Shown piece by piece: positions 8,801-16,599 of a stretch of 58,847 nucleotides of DNA. The translations under genes and the position numbers were made by a program. The first letter of the stretch is position 1, and each line of letters opens with the position of its first letter. The notes beneath the pieces were generated by a model. It was given only the letters and a program-made list of their open reading frames with translations. It was not told the DNA's origin and did no database searches. Source of the stretch: Porticoccus sp. (lineage in GTDB: Bacteria; Pseudomonadota; Gammaproteobacteria; Pseudomonadales; Porticoccaceae); the NCBI GenBank assembly GCA_002707685.1, contig PANQ01000008.1:65345-124191 (forward strand), in the 5' to 3' direction.

Positions 8801-10043
8801 GACTAATGGTAAGCCTCACACCTCGACAAGTGTGGCGGTTCTTTCAGGCTTCCACTTGATCATCACGCGTCTGTTCGACAGCCTTGTGAGTGGCGATGAC
8901 CATCAGCTCAGGTTAGTGCAACAGCAACTGGCCGATCACGTATCGCCGGGGCCAATTCAAGGACTACACAAGGAAGTTCTGTTGGCGGCAAGTGCTTCGG
9001 AACTCGTAACACTCGTCGATTTGCATCGTATCGCACTGACTTATGTAACTAATAAAAAGGGTGGCGATCAGATTATGGCCGCCGAGGCAGAGGAGACACG
9101 TAAGCGTCATCTCAACGAAGGCATCGAACTGGCTGGGATCGACACAAGACTCATTACAGGCTCAGTGGAGCAGGGTGAAATTCAGGCAGTGGTGGACACA
9201 GCTCAGCTGCGCGTGGATCCGGGGCAGCCTCTTTCGCCTATCCGCGAGCAATTACGCTCCGTCATCGCCACATCTGCCATCTCGCATGGTGTTGATGTCG
9301 ATGAGTTCAACTCAATGTTTTTCGCCGGTATGCCCTCAGATATCGCTGAATACATCCAAGCCTCGTCACGTGTCGGGCGTATGCATATCGGCTTCGTTGT
9401 ATTGCTGCCAACGCCACAACGCCGTCGCGACCGTCATATTGTCCATGTCTTTGATATCTTCCATCGTTTTCTTGAGCGTATGGTTCAGCCCGCGGCTATT
9501 GATCGCTGGGCAGAACGTGCCATTGAACGTGTGTTTCCGAGCCTTTTTCAGGCATATATGCTTGGAGTATTGCCAAGTCACGAATTGCTACGTCTTCCGG
9601 AGAATGAAAAGAATAAGACACCGGACTTCACCATCATTCCGAATGTGCGAAGAGAGCTCTCCAGAAGAGGAGACGCTCTCATTGACGAAATCAACCGATT
9701 TATCGAACTTGCGGTAGGTCTGCGAGGTGGTTTCGCTCCCGAAGGAGAAGATCACTATCGTCAACGAATCGACCAGCGTACGCGGAGCCTTATCGTGGAT
9801 ACATGGAGCAGCCCGCTCTGGGGTAGTGGCACGATGGACGGCTATTTCAAGAGTCAGACAGATTTGTTATTAAAGCCGATGACGTCGCTACGAGATGTCG
9901 ATCAAGGAGGCATCATTCAAGTTTCATCCCGCGACGGGGGAGGGCGTAAGCAGTTGTCAGGCGAAGTTCAGATGGTGATGGACTTGATTCGTCACGGTGT
10001 CGCTAACAACGATGGCACGGATAACTCACAGGCAGGAGACTGA
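5838..10043 (+). CDS. drmA: DrmA-type superfamily 2 helicase (DISARM core)
   Basis: This 1401-residue helicase is the largest core component of DISARM and acts with DrmB on incoming unmodified DNA. The N-terminal 580 residues are family-specific. The helicase core follows: Walker A ATGGGKS at 605-611, DEAH at 868-871 inside IQDEAHLL, SAT at 920-922, and motif VI QASSRVGR at 1174-1181. A CPFC...HVCTDIQC cluster between motifs I and II is a probable zinc-binding insertion of a kind seen in DrmA/DUF1998-associated helicases. It starts inside the stop of the preceding gene (ATGA) and ends one base before the drmB start, so the operon is tightly coupled. DruE of Druantia also combines a helicase with DUF1998, but here the two are separate proteins, which fits DISARM. 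Confidence 0.88.
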   Translation: MNQSVVRDDPAKISSTLKEAVVDSILNLTYAQLSGQGSTGQYLFGARPRALLNSGFLLPQRNPSGDDEVTSPIWVSSHGLQMQLNATSPSVITIQPQLSLYVRVLPHEKDLKRPNCRPVFMLRQAVIDELKAERNKRLDEEWEKAKGTYTSKWKHPGWLEIRKKVVDEVYAAKGIPRHLLTSDLPQEATETEAGGDTGGDESGDTLKEAFPVTAPGTPPIKDEHFEPLAVPHKWMRLEVDLPALELDTSRSSVQLQRDADEHAGRMNDAIVKRLDEWVHSDDPETGGKEWGYRRQLTIPASQYTNWLDFLDRVRKSDLPIAIPNIQLNWDIQFSTDWLDSSRCNLFVALENVSQAPRQHVDETEEAVFLVSLRSQLPSADHHSLRLERIKPSYRFNKYLNYPAMGHNCGVVRVESEPELSVLETTWTPRYIQPRIVPTSANGVKRKVRLLAKPEGLKGIEPLVPAMQAWMDTLPGEVNPKEGLDSSDSEGIARETEALRSDIVKWAAEMNSIAAGLECLRESKSVWQERGQQSNPKAIVYEAWLAMNEAMADFMQSRFKHDNNEWRLFQLAFIIANIPALASRIKEFSHFYDERRDDAVTLLYFATGGGKSEAFFGLLVFNLMLDRLRGKQRGVTALIRYPLRLLTIQQAQRCARVLAWAERVRRRYEYSGDRLSIGFWVGSGGSPNRHNTKGVKSIPQVTTTPPGLTDEEGLREDDAKYSAALRAWRKLPKCPFCQEETALRLFVEHGDQTLGHVCTDIQCDSNQGQWQPLPFYIVDEDIYDLAPSVLLGTVDKLALIGHSSRTIRRIYGMFGAAPWFKPANGRLYIPDNKELALGPETKGMEGVYPAYKSGQRIFHDPFPSLTIQDEAHLLDESLGTFAGLFESTLDAVFEYLGKPLSEFVAVDPQGRRRRAKIIAASATVSDPERQLEHLYQRSIPATQFPEPGPSLYGSFYAEPAEAAVEEVARRANPNIEVASQQARVYTAFMTNGKPHTSTSVAVLSGFHLIITRLFDSLVSGDDHQLRLVQQQLADHVSPGPIQGLHKEVLLAASASELVTLVDLHRIALTYVTNKKGGDQIMAAEAEETRKRHLNEGIELAGIDTRLITGSVEQGEIQAVVDTAQLRVDPGQPLSPIREQLRSVIATSAISHGVDVDEFNSMFFAGMPSDIAEYIQASSRVGRMHIGFVVLLPTPQRRRDRHIVHVFDIFHRFLERMVQPAAIDRWAERAIERVFPSLFQAYMLGVLPSHELLRLPENEKNKTPDFTIIPNVRRELSRRGDALIDEINRFIELAVGLRGGFAPEGEDHYRQRIDQRTRSLIVDTWSSPLWGSGTMDGYFKSQTDLLLKPMTSLRDVDQGGIIQVSSRDGGGRKQLSGEVQMVMDLIRHGVANNDGTDNSQAGD

Positions 10044-10044
10044 T

Positions 10045-12270
10045 ATGGCGACAAGAAGAACATTTCTCGCATCGGAGGATGACGAGAAGGCACTTAGCGC
10101 TCCTACGATGGCTCGTTCGCGCAACCAGCTGGGGTCCGCGTACGCGCCTGGGGCGTTCTTTACCTTCGAAGGGGGGCTTGGCGCATGTATATCAATTCCC
10201 GACCTCTCGGCATCCGTCGACGATGCGCCGATCAGACCTGAGACCAAGGCGCAAATCATTCTTCGCCTGCAGGAGGTCTGGCAGAGCTGGTTCGCTCGCG
10301 CCTACTCAATGAGTACCTCTGATCGACAAATCGATCCGCATCAATGCCTCGATGAGGCGCTTCTCAGTGGTACTTCTGTGGTGCCGCTTGCTGGTGATCG
10401 TCTAGCATTCCTAAGTCCGCTTCGGATGGGCTATGCTCCTGCTCCGCTGACCTTTGTGTGTAACAAGTGTCATCTGTTTAAGAGATTCGAGTCGGCCTCT
10501 GATCTGTCCAAAAACATAGGTTCTCTCCGCAATACTCAATGCACTGCAGCGGGAGCAACCGGTCCATGCCAATGGCGCCAGCTTGACGTAATTTTTGTGC
10601 ACTGGTCAGGTGAATGGATGCCCGCTACCCCTGGGCGCTGGGAGTGGAACAATCGCACCGACGACGCGTGGTTGTATGGAGAGGAATGCACGGTATGTGG
10701 GGGTAAAGCCTTTAAACTTAATACCGATTCACCAAGAATTGGTCAGTGGCACTTCTACTGTGCTAATCCGACTTGCGGGCATAAGGGTAGCAACGAATGG
10801 CGCCAGAATGACCGATTCACTACAGGAGTCTTCCGCGATCGTGCTGGTGCGCGAATCGGAGAGCGCCGCATGGAACCAATCTCCTACCGCGCGTCATCAG
10901 CATATTATCCCCAAGCCGAGCAGTTTGTGCTCTTTCCTGAGACGGAGCACCAACTCATAACTCTTCTTGAGCCACAGATGCATGCTGAGTTGGCTGCCTT
11001 TATTGCGACCAAGTTTCACTTTGGTGGCGCGGAGCTTACGCCCGACGAGATGAAGGAGGCTCTACTGGCGGCAGGCAAGGCTAGCGAGTGGGAGTCCTAC
11101 GAAACTATCGACCGCATGCGAAGAGACGCTGAAGCCAGGGGTGATACTGAAGTGCTCAATCTCATGAATGGTGAGCTCCGAAAGCTGGTTACTCGCTGGA
11201 CTACAAGCGACCCACCATTAGTGCGACCCAGCGTCGATTTGCCTTCTGCCGTGATGGTGCAACTGGCGAATCGCAGTGAATATACTAGTCGGTTCGATCC
11301 GTTTGTCTTGGCTGTGGAACATGAAGCACTTAATCGGGGAAAACTTTCGGCTGCACCCGATGGGGGGCGATCTCCGTTTGTGCGCTTTAATCATCTCGAT
11401 AACGACTTGGCGCCGAAGGATGCAACTGTCAAGCATGCCCAGGAAGCGGAGACACAACACCTGATGGATAAGCTCGGGTTGGACGACCTCGGACTGATTC
11501 GCGAATTTGACTTGTGTCGTTTCACGCACGGTTACACGAGGGTGTCGACAACGCCCACCTTTGAAAAACGTGGGCAGAATATGCCGGTTCGGTTACGACT
11601 ATTTGAGCCTCTACGCAATGGACAGCGGCCGATTTACGTTGTGACCCAGGCCAATGAGGCTCTGTACGTCCGGCTGGACCCTAAAGTCGTATACACGTGG
11701 TTACAGGCAGTTGGTGTGCACGATCTGCCAGAGTGGGACGGTGACGAGTCGCTACTGTTGGGTGGACGACTGTTACAAGTGGCGCAGCCATTCGGACGGT
11801 ACTTCTCCTTGCTCAGAGAGGATGATGCATCGACCTATCGATATGTTTACACGTTGTTGCATACATATGCACACGTGCTTATGAAGAATGTCGCGGAGCT
11901 GTCTGGACTGGACCTAGGCTCGATGGGTGAATACATTTTCCCGTTGGATCTGGCATTTGTCGTATACCGGAATGGTACGACGATGGACCTTGGAAACCTG
12001 TCCTCTCTGTGGCGTAACGAGAACAACCGTTTTCTGTCGCGGTTGCTTGAGACTTCTACACACCGCTGCAACTCTGGAAGACTTTGCGATGGTGCTGGTG
12101 GAGCATGCCCGGACTGCATAATGATTCCCGAGACCTCGTGTGTTGCGCAGAACCAGCTATTGTCACGCGCCGTGCTCAAAGGCGGACCAGCACCACGGGA
12201 AGATGCAACCCACAAGGGACAGCGGATCCGAGGTTTTCTAGAAGTAGTCAACGAAGATTATGAAAACTGA
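10045..12270 (+). CDS. drmB: DrmB-type DUF1998 protein (DISARM core)
   Basis: DrmB (741 residues from this start) is the DUF1998 partner of DrmA; the two form the DNA-engaging DISARM core. A longer frame opens at 9997 inside drmA, but the ATG at 10045 has an AGGAG site 7-11 bases upstream and follows the drmA stop directly. Cysteine pairs suggest zinc sites: VCNKC (C139, C142), ECTVCGG, and FYCANPTCGH. The DUF1998 C-terminal signature is clear, with four cysteines at 675, 681, 688 and 691 (HRCNSGRLC ... CPDC). The stop lies inside drmC by an 11-base overlap. Assignment is by domain plus gene order helicase-DUF1998-PLD, which is diagnostic for DISARM. Confidence 0.87.
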   Translation: MATRRTFLASEDDEKALSAPTMARSRNQLGSAYAPGAFFTFEGGLGACISIPDLSASVDDAPIRPETKAQIILRLQEVWQSWFARAYSMSTSDRQIDPHQCLDEALLSGTSVVPLAGDRLAFLSPLRMGYAPAPLTFVCNKCHLFKRFESASDLSKNIGSLRNTQCTAAGATGPCQWRQLDVIFVHWSGEWMPATPGRWEWNNRTDDAWLYGEECTVCGGKAFKLNTDSPRIGQWHFYCANPTCGHKGSNEWRQNDRFTTGVFRDRAGARIGERRMEPISYRASSAYYPQAEQFVLFPETEHQLITLLEPQMHAELAAFIATKFHFGGAELTPDEMKEALLAAGKASEWESYETIDRMRRDAEARGDTEVLNLMNGELRKLVTRWTTSDPPLVRPSVDLPSAVMVQLANRSEYTSRFDPFVLAVEHEALNRGKLSAAPDGGRSPFVRFNHLDNDLAPKDATVKHAQEAETQHLMDKLGLDDLGLIREFDLCRFTHGYTRVSTTPTFEKRGQNMPVRLRLFEPLRNGQRPIYVVTQANEALYVRLDPKVVYTWLQAVGVHDLPEWDGDESLLLGGRLLQVAQPFGRYFSLLREDDASTYRYVYTLLHTYAHVLMKNVAELSGLDLGSMGEYIFPLDLAFVVYRNGTTMDLGNLSSLWRNENNRFLSRLLETSTHRCNSGRLCDGAGGACPDCIMIPETSCVAQNQLLSRAVLKGGPAPREDATHKGQRIRGFLEVVNEDYEN

Positions 12271-13108
12271 TCTGCTAGCCGCCTTCGATGCTCTTGCTCC
12301 TCTGTGCGAGGTGGGGGCTCCACTCTGTGAGATGGCTAGTGTTGATGCACTTGATATGCCGTTAGAACTGAGGGCTATCTGTACGCGCATCGGTTTACCA
12401 CACGCTCGTGCAGGCGATGTTGAACGCGCTCTGATAGCTGGGCAGGCGGTAGGAATATTTTCAAAAGCGACAGAACTAACGTGGCGCGTGCATGAGAAAT
12501 CTCTAGCTTCGCAGATTGCTCCACTATTGCGTGGCGCGTATCTCTACCGTAGCAGGGTTCATTGCGACGAAGACCGGGTCGATGTGGTGCTAACAAAGCC
12601 ACCGGCACCAAGTCAGGTATCTGTTCAGCTTGAGGGCATGCTCTCAGGAAGTTGGGGGCTAAGGGATACAAAGCAATTGCTACCTGCTATAGCTGAGTCT
12701 GCACACTCGTCTTTTGTTGTCATGACTCCATATCTTGATGATGTTGGAGCTGTAATCGTGCTCAACCTATTCGAACGAGCCAATGTGTCGGACATGTGTC
12801 TCATCCTACGAGCGACCTCAGAAGGCCATGCTCCGCCAGGTCTTACTGGCGTACAAGATGCGTTGCATGACCTGGGTGTCACAGTGTTAAACTTTCGTCT
12901 TGAGCGGCCAGGCGCTTTGGGTAATGAAACGTTTCATGCAAAGGTGGTACTTGCAGACAACGTATCGGCTTATGTGGGGTCATCCAACATGCACAGATGG
13001 TCATTCGAATATTCGCTCGAGCTTGGTTTACATGTACGTGGCGGCGCAGCGAAACGCATTGCCGATATACTTCAGTCTGTTAGGGTAGTCTCGAGCGTGA
13101 TGCCGTAA
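12260..13108 (+). CDS. drmC: DrmC-type phospholipase-D-family protein (DISARM)
   Basis: A 282-residue phospholipase-D-superfamily protein, the third core DISARM gene. The single HxK motif is FHAKVVLADN (H226, K228), followed by AYVGSSNM with N243, the typical second half of a PLD active site. Upstream, SSFVVMTPYLDDVGA marks the first strand of the fold. Only one HKD half-site is present, so activity would require a dimer, as in other one-domain PLD nucleases. The start overlaps drmB. DrmC is described as dispensable for protection in the Bacillus system, so its role may be accessory. No further gene follows in this direction, so it probably ends the operon. Confidence 0.85.
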   Translation: MKTDLLAAFDALAPLCEVGAPLCEMASVDALDMPLELRAICTRIGLPHARAGDVERALIAGQAVGIFSKATELTWRVHEKSLASQIAPLLRGAYLYRSRVHCDEDRVDVVLTKPPAPSQVSVQLEGMLSGSWGLRDTKQLLPAIAESAHSSFVVMTPYLDDVGAVIVLNLFERANVSDMCLILRATSEGHAPPGLTGVQDALHDLGVTVLNFRLERPGALGNETFHAKVVLADNVSAYVGSSNMHRWSFEYSLELGLHVRGGAAKRIADILQSVRVVSSVMP

Positions 13109-13407
13109 TGTCAGCGGCTATACGGGAAAAGTACTCGTCTGAGGTATGGATTTTAGTAGAAGCACCTTTGTTTGAAGTAGGACCGTGACGGTATTTTTCC
13201 GACGGTAAAGCCGATAGTCAGCCATTTTTAAATCCTTTACCTTCAATGGGTTAGACCCCTCGTTGATGATTGAGTGGGCCATGTCTATCGGCAAGTCGTT
13301 TTTATACCAGTATCTAGGTTGGCCGCGTTTCCGGTTATGACATTTGACTTCCCGTTGCGCGCATAGGCTGGGTCGTCGATATCGATAGCTCACGGCGCCC
13401 CCAATCT
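13109..13407. other. Intergenic stretch between convergent drmC and abiEii
   Basis: About 300 bases with no gene I can support. The minus strand has an open frame of 91 codons (13118-13393, GTG start) with no recognisable domain and no ribosome binding site. A decayed gene or the convergent terminator region of the two operons would both fit. Confidence 0.4.
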
Positions 13408-14439
13408 CTACTTTGTACCTGTTGTGGATTCGTTGATGGCTTTTTCGATGGCGGCACAGGCCTCCAGCAGTGCATCAAATGGCAGTGCTTCTCCAACCAT
13501 GACGTCGTCAGCCATCATGGCTTCATAATCCTTGGCAAGTGCGGTTTTCGCATCGCCGTCTGGAACAATTTTCAGCCTTCCCGTTGTCGCGGCGATATAG
13601 TCAATGACTTCGCCTTCTGTGTCTTTTTCGATGAAGAAGTGCGCCTTGTGCTGCGCGACAGTTGACGCGACAGTGTGGTCTGATATGACCGTAGTGTAAT
13701 GGTGGCTTCGACTGATCGCAGCCAGATCGTGCCAATGTCGAGCATACCGCTCTCCACGAAGACGGCCCTGGGCGCAGAACACGTGGGCAGCCGTCGCTTT
13801 TTCCCAGAACGTTCTGGCCAGGCTCATGACCTGTGGTGATGCACTGGGGAATTCGATCTCAGCCAAGTGCTCGGCAATGTCGCATTCTACGGAGTGTATT
13901 TCGTGCGGTTCACCGGTTGCCCTACCGCCGAATTCCAGTGTGACAACCGGGGCAATATACCCTGTGCCCTTGGTGAGGGCGGGGTAGCGGAGCATCAGTT
14001 TGTCGTTATCCTTGCCGCCCTGCTCAAGTTGCGCTTGGAGTCCCTCTTTGGCCAGTGCGGCTTCTATGACAGGTTGAATATGTGTCGTGATCCAATCGGG
14101 TAGACGATGACGCACAGCTTTCGTCCACTTGCCGGCCTGGCTGCGACTGCGAGGTAGCTCACCGCTTTCACCTGTCAGGTCGGGAATCAATTTGCGGATG
14201 TCGTAAGTCAGGTCGATGTCTTCTGAAAAGCGGTCAATGACCTTGTAGGCCTTGGAGAGGGATGTGCCACCCTTGAAGGTTAGGTCAGCGCCTATTGCCG
14301 CGTCGAATAGTGTGCGAAGTGTCCATACCACCCAGATATCCTTTTCTAATAGATGGGCAGGGCGCCCGGTTTCCGCTCGCGCGTATTCAATCGCCTCTCT
14401 TTGGTCTTTCTGGCTAAGCTCAAAAAAACTTTCAGGCAT
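13408..14439 (-). CDS. abiEii: AbiEii nucleotidyltransferase toxin
   Basis: Toxin of a type IV toxin-antitoxin / abortive infection pair. AbiEii proteins are nucleotidyltransferases of the polymerase-beta fold. The hallmarks are TFKGGTSLSKAYKVIDRFSED: the GGTSLSK loop, then SEDIDLTYD carrying the paired acidic residues. From the ATG at 14439 the product has 343 residues, and this start (MPESFFELS) overlaps the abiEi stop by eight bases, as usual for the pair. The frame extends upstream to 14490 without support. Antitoxin first, toxin second on the minus strand is the canonical order. It sits between the DISARM-like operon and the integrase, in a defence cargo zone. Confidence 0.88.
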   Translation of the reverse strand: MPESFFELSQKDQREAIEYARAETGRPAHLLEKDIWVVWTLRTLFDAAIGADLTFKGGTSLSKAYKVIDRFSEDIDLTYDIRKLIPDLTGESGELPRSRSQAGKWTKAVRHRLPDWITTHIQPVIEAALAKEGLQAQLEQGGKDNDKLMLRYPALTKGTGYIAPVVTLEFGGRATGEPHEIHSVECDIAEHLAEIEFPSASPQVMSLARTFWEKATAAHVFCAQGRLRGERYARHWHDLAAISRSHHYTTVISDHTVASTVAQHKAHFFIEKDTEGEVIDYIAATTGRLKIVPDGDAKTALAKDYEAMMADDVMVGEALPFDALLEACAAIEKAINESTTGTK

Positions 14440-15028
14440 GTGCCGCTTCCTTCCCAATTGCCTGTGCCATCCAGGAAGGCAGGGCAGCACGAGCCGAGGC
14501 CAGTGCCTTCCATTCAGCCGGGGGAAGGGTGCGATGCAGCGATGCCAGGGATGTATCGGCGTGTGCCGATCCGATCCAGGCCAGTGCTCTCACGGCTTCG
14601 CCGGCAGGCCGGGTTCCCAGGACCAGCATCCAGCGCGGGGCGTGTTTGACCAAAATTTCCCCCTTGCCCAGCTTGAGTTTTCGAGTGCGGCCGGAGGTCA
14701 GGTAAACCTCTTTGATGGGTACCTGTTGGGTCAGACCCAGGGCGTTGGCTGAATTGGCGCCGTGTCGAACGACGATTTCCCCACTTCGCTTCGCCAGCGA
14801 GCTTATGACTTTTTCAGGGGAGGGCGCGCGCGATCCAAACCTGCTGGATACCGGGGCAACGTAGGTGCCACGCGCCACGCGCATCAGTTTGCCTTCCTTG
14901 GTCAGCCGTGAGAACGCCTGATCGACGGCGGCCCGGCTTCCCAGGTGCAAGAATTCTTTGGGCGACAGCACACCACCCTCGGGGAGGGAGCGGGCACGTC
15001 GAAGGATGGTTTCTGGCAAAGTCTTCAT
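14432..15028 (-). CDS. abiEi: AbiEi-type antitoxin / transcriptional repressor (DUF6088-like)
   Basis: The antitoxin of the AbiE pair. The N-terminal region PETILRRARSLPEGGVLSPKEFLHLGSRAAVDQAFSRLTKEGKL is a winged-helix DNA-binding domain, followed by RGTYVAP and a C-terminal antitoxin domain with IVVRHGANSANALGL. AbiEi proteins repress their own operon and neutralise AbiEii without a stable complex. I place the start at 15028 (MKTLPETI, 198 residues) rather than the upstream ATG at 15079. A -10 box TATACT (15060-15055) and an inverted repeat (15042-15080) lie between them, so the upstream ATG would sit outside the transcript. No strong Shine-Dalgarno is visible at either start. Confidence 0.83.
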   Translation of the reverse strand: MKTLPETILRRARSLPEGGVLSPKEFLHLGSRAAVDQAFSRLTKEGKLMRVARGTYVAPVSSRFGSRAPSPEKVISSLAKRSGEIVVRHGANSANALGLTQQVPIKEVYLTSGRTRKLKLGKGEILVKHAPRWMLVLGTRPAGEAVRALAWIGSAHADTSLASLHRTLPPAEWKALASARAALPSWMAQAIGKEAAHA

Positions 15029-15041
15029 TGGTGGCGCCTCT

Positions 15042-15080
15042 ACATGATGTAAGAAGTATAACTCAGTTTCTGACATCATG
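15042..15080 (-). promoter_or_regulatory. Candidate abiE promoter with an inverted-repeat operator
   Basis: Perfect 8-bp arms CATGATGT (15043-15050) and ACATCATG (15073-15080) lie 30 bp apart centre to centre, about three helical turns. A minus-strand -10 box TATACT lies between them (15060-15055). AbiEi of Streptococcus is known to bind inverted repeats in its own promoter, so this is a likely autoregulatory site. Binding here is inferred. Confidence 0.5.
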
Positions 15081-15159
15081 GAACCGAGATAACCTGGAAC
15101 TACTATCAGGAGGAGCGCTTCGTGAAGCGATGATTTGGGCAGTACAGCGTGCTGTGTTG

Positions 15160-16356
15160 TTAGATTTCCGTATTACCTGATTTGAACCCGGTTATGATCT
15201 GGCGTCGGTTTGCCACCAGTTCGGCGGCTTCCCGCACCGGATCATCCTCGACATGAACGTATCGCATGAACATGGTCACGGTTTTGTGGGCAGTCAACGC
15301 CATACCCACTTTGATCGGGACACCTGAATTGGCAATGTCGGTGGCAGCGCGATGCCGTATGCCATGTGTGCCAACAAGGGGGATGCCGGCCCTTTTCAGT
15401 ATGCGGCGCCAGGCGCCATAGTAGGCATTTTGGGTCAACGGCTTGTTGGGATCTTCCAGGGCAGGGCAGACGTACGGCGATTTGCTGTGGATTGCGGCAT
15501 CAGAGAGCAGTTCGTAGGCTTCCGAGCTGATAGGTTTGGACATGTCACCGGTTTTGCTGTCGGGCCAGACGACTCGGCGACCGACCAGGTCTACCCACTC
15601 CCATTGTAGCGCCAGGATTTCTGACATCCTGGCGGCAAAGGCAAACTGGAGTCGGATGCCGAGAATTGGGGAAGGGTGTTCAAGCTCCTCTTTTTCCGCT
15701 TTATCCAGCTGCCTGAATAGCTGGATCATCTCTTTGTCGGTAAGCAGTCGGGTTTTGCCTTTCTCGGGGAACTTGGTCACGTGTCGGCAAGGATTGGTGC
15801 CATCCGGGCGGTACCCCCAAAGTTCAGCCAGGTTGAACATTTTGCGAACACAAGCCAGTATCCGGTTAGCCTGGGTGGGTGTTTTTTCCAGGCGCTTCAT
15901 GAGCGCCAAAATATCTGCCCGTTCCACCTCGTGGACTTTCAGGGTGCCCATGGAGGGGAGAAGATATTTATCGATATGGTACTGGTTTTTCTTTTGGGTA
16001 AGTGGTTTGTTGTGCGGTATACAGTGATCTTCCATAAAGCGTTTGCATAGATCCTTAACCGTCGGGGCTTGCCGATCCCTGGCTTTTTGGCCTGAAGGGT
16101 CATTGCCCCGGCGTACGTCCGCCAGCAAATCCTGAGCGAGGGTGCGGGCCTGTTCGACAGTCAGCTCGCCAAACAGGCCAAGAGACGGCTTGCGTCGCTT
16201 GCCACTGTTTGTGCGATACTGGAGCATGAAAACCTTGCGTCCGGTTGGGGTGATTTTGCAGAAAAATCCGGGGACGAGGGTATCCCTCAATTCAATGTCG
16301 GTCTCTCCCGGTTGGGCACCGGCAACGATGGTTTTTGTGAGCTTTACTCGCGGCAT
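15160..16356 (-). CDS. int: Tyrosine recombinase / site-specific integrase (DUF4102, P4-type)
   Basis: This 398-residue integrase excises and inserts the island at a tRNA gene. Residues 1-95 match the DUF4102 arm-binding domain (LTKTIVAGAQPGETDIELRD, then GRKVFMLQYRT and KPSLGLFGELTVEQAR). Residues 100-195 are the core-binding SAM-like domain. The catalytic domain has the full set R243 (FAARMSEILALQW), H331 and R334 (GTHGIRHRAA), H357 and the nucleophile Y366 (MRYVHVE). It is not an integron integrase: the IntI-specific insertion is absent and the architecture is phage/island type. It lies next to the tRNA-Leu fragment it probably recognises, and its transcription runs into the island, away from that junction. 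Confidence 0.92.
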   Translation of the reverse strand: MPRVKLTKTIVAGAQPGETDIELRDTLVPGFFCKITPTGRKVFMLQYRTNSGKRRKPSLGLFGELTVEQARTLAQDLLADVRRGNDPSGQKARDRQAPTVKDLCKRFMEDHCIPHNKPLTQKKNQYHIDKYLLPSMGTLKVHEVERADILALMKRLEKTPTQANRILACVRKMFNLAELWGYRPDGTNPCRHVTKFPEKGKTRLLTDKEMIQLFRQLDKAEKEELEHPSPILGIRLQFAFAARMSEILALQWEWVDLVGRRVVWPDSKTGDMSKPISSEAYELLSDAAIHSKSPYVCPALEDPNKPLTQNAYYGAWRRILKRAGIPLVGTHGIRHRAATDIANSGVPIKVGMALTAHKTVTMFMRYVHVEDDPVREAAELVANRRQIITGFKSGNTEI

Positions 16357-16543
16357 TTCTGGACTCCTGAAACCTCCGGTTCCAGGTCTTATCCAAGGAG
16401 CAAATAGGAGCCTCGGGAGAGTGAACCAGAGCGATTAGCGTCAAACTCCGGCATATGATCCCTTTTTGTAAGTCTCTGAAAAACCTGCTGAATCGCGCTG
16501 TATACAAGCAGGGAGTACCCCGGAGTTGAAGCCAGACTACCGC

Positions 16544-16599
16544 TTAAAATCCCTCGGAGGGTAACCTCCGTGCCGGTTCGACCCCGGCTCCGGGCACCA
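16544..16599 (+). other. 3' fragment of tRNA-Leu(UAA), island attachment site
   Basis: The segment begins in the anticodon loop (TTAAAATCCC). It continues through a long class II variable arm (CGGAGG-GTAA-CCTCCG) and a T arm (GCCGG-TTCGACC-CCGGC), and ends in CTCCGGGCACCA. It corresponds to the 3' half of tRNA-Leu(UAA). The matching 5' half, including GGGA of the anticodon stem, is missing, so this is the displaced 3' end left by integration. The crossover is expected in or near the anticodon loop. Oddly, CCCGGAG at 16519-16525 could pair with CTCCGGG at 16588-16594 like an acceptor stem. Confidence 0.8.

Larger units (their letters stand above)
1..16599. mobile_element. Right end of an integrated conjugative/mobilisable island (partial)
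   Basis: The segment runs from conjugation genes (trbI end, DUF2274) at the left edge, through a DISARM-like operon and an AbiE pair, to a tyrosine recombinase at 15160-16356 and a 3' tRNA-Leu(UAA) fragment at 16544-16599. Integrase plus truncated tRNA 3' end is the usual signature of a tRNA-targeting island. The left end lies outside the window and should carry the intact tRNA-Leu. It is an inference that the trb genes and the integrase belong to one element: two abutting elements are possible, because trbI lies near an end in Tn4371-type elements. Confidence 0.7.

Noticed and set aside
9061-9717. 218-codon frame inside drmA, same strand
   Set aside because: It is out of frame with the helicase, whose motif V and VI region lies here; the translation is low-quality and has no motif.
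13118-13393. 91-codon minus-strand frame downstream of abiEii
   Set aside because: No ribosome binding site, no domain and an unusual basic composition; I could not support it as a gene.
15160-16356. Integron integrase for the nearby cassettes
   Set aside because: The recombinase has a DUF4102 arm-binding domain and lies by a tRNA fragment. It lacks IntI features, so it belongs to the island.
16544-16599. Complete tRNA-Leu gene
   Set aside because: The D arm, the 5' acceptor strand and the 5' half of the anticodon stem are missing, so it cannot be a working tRNA.
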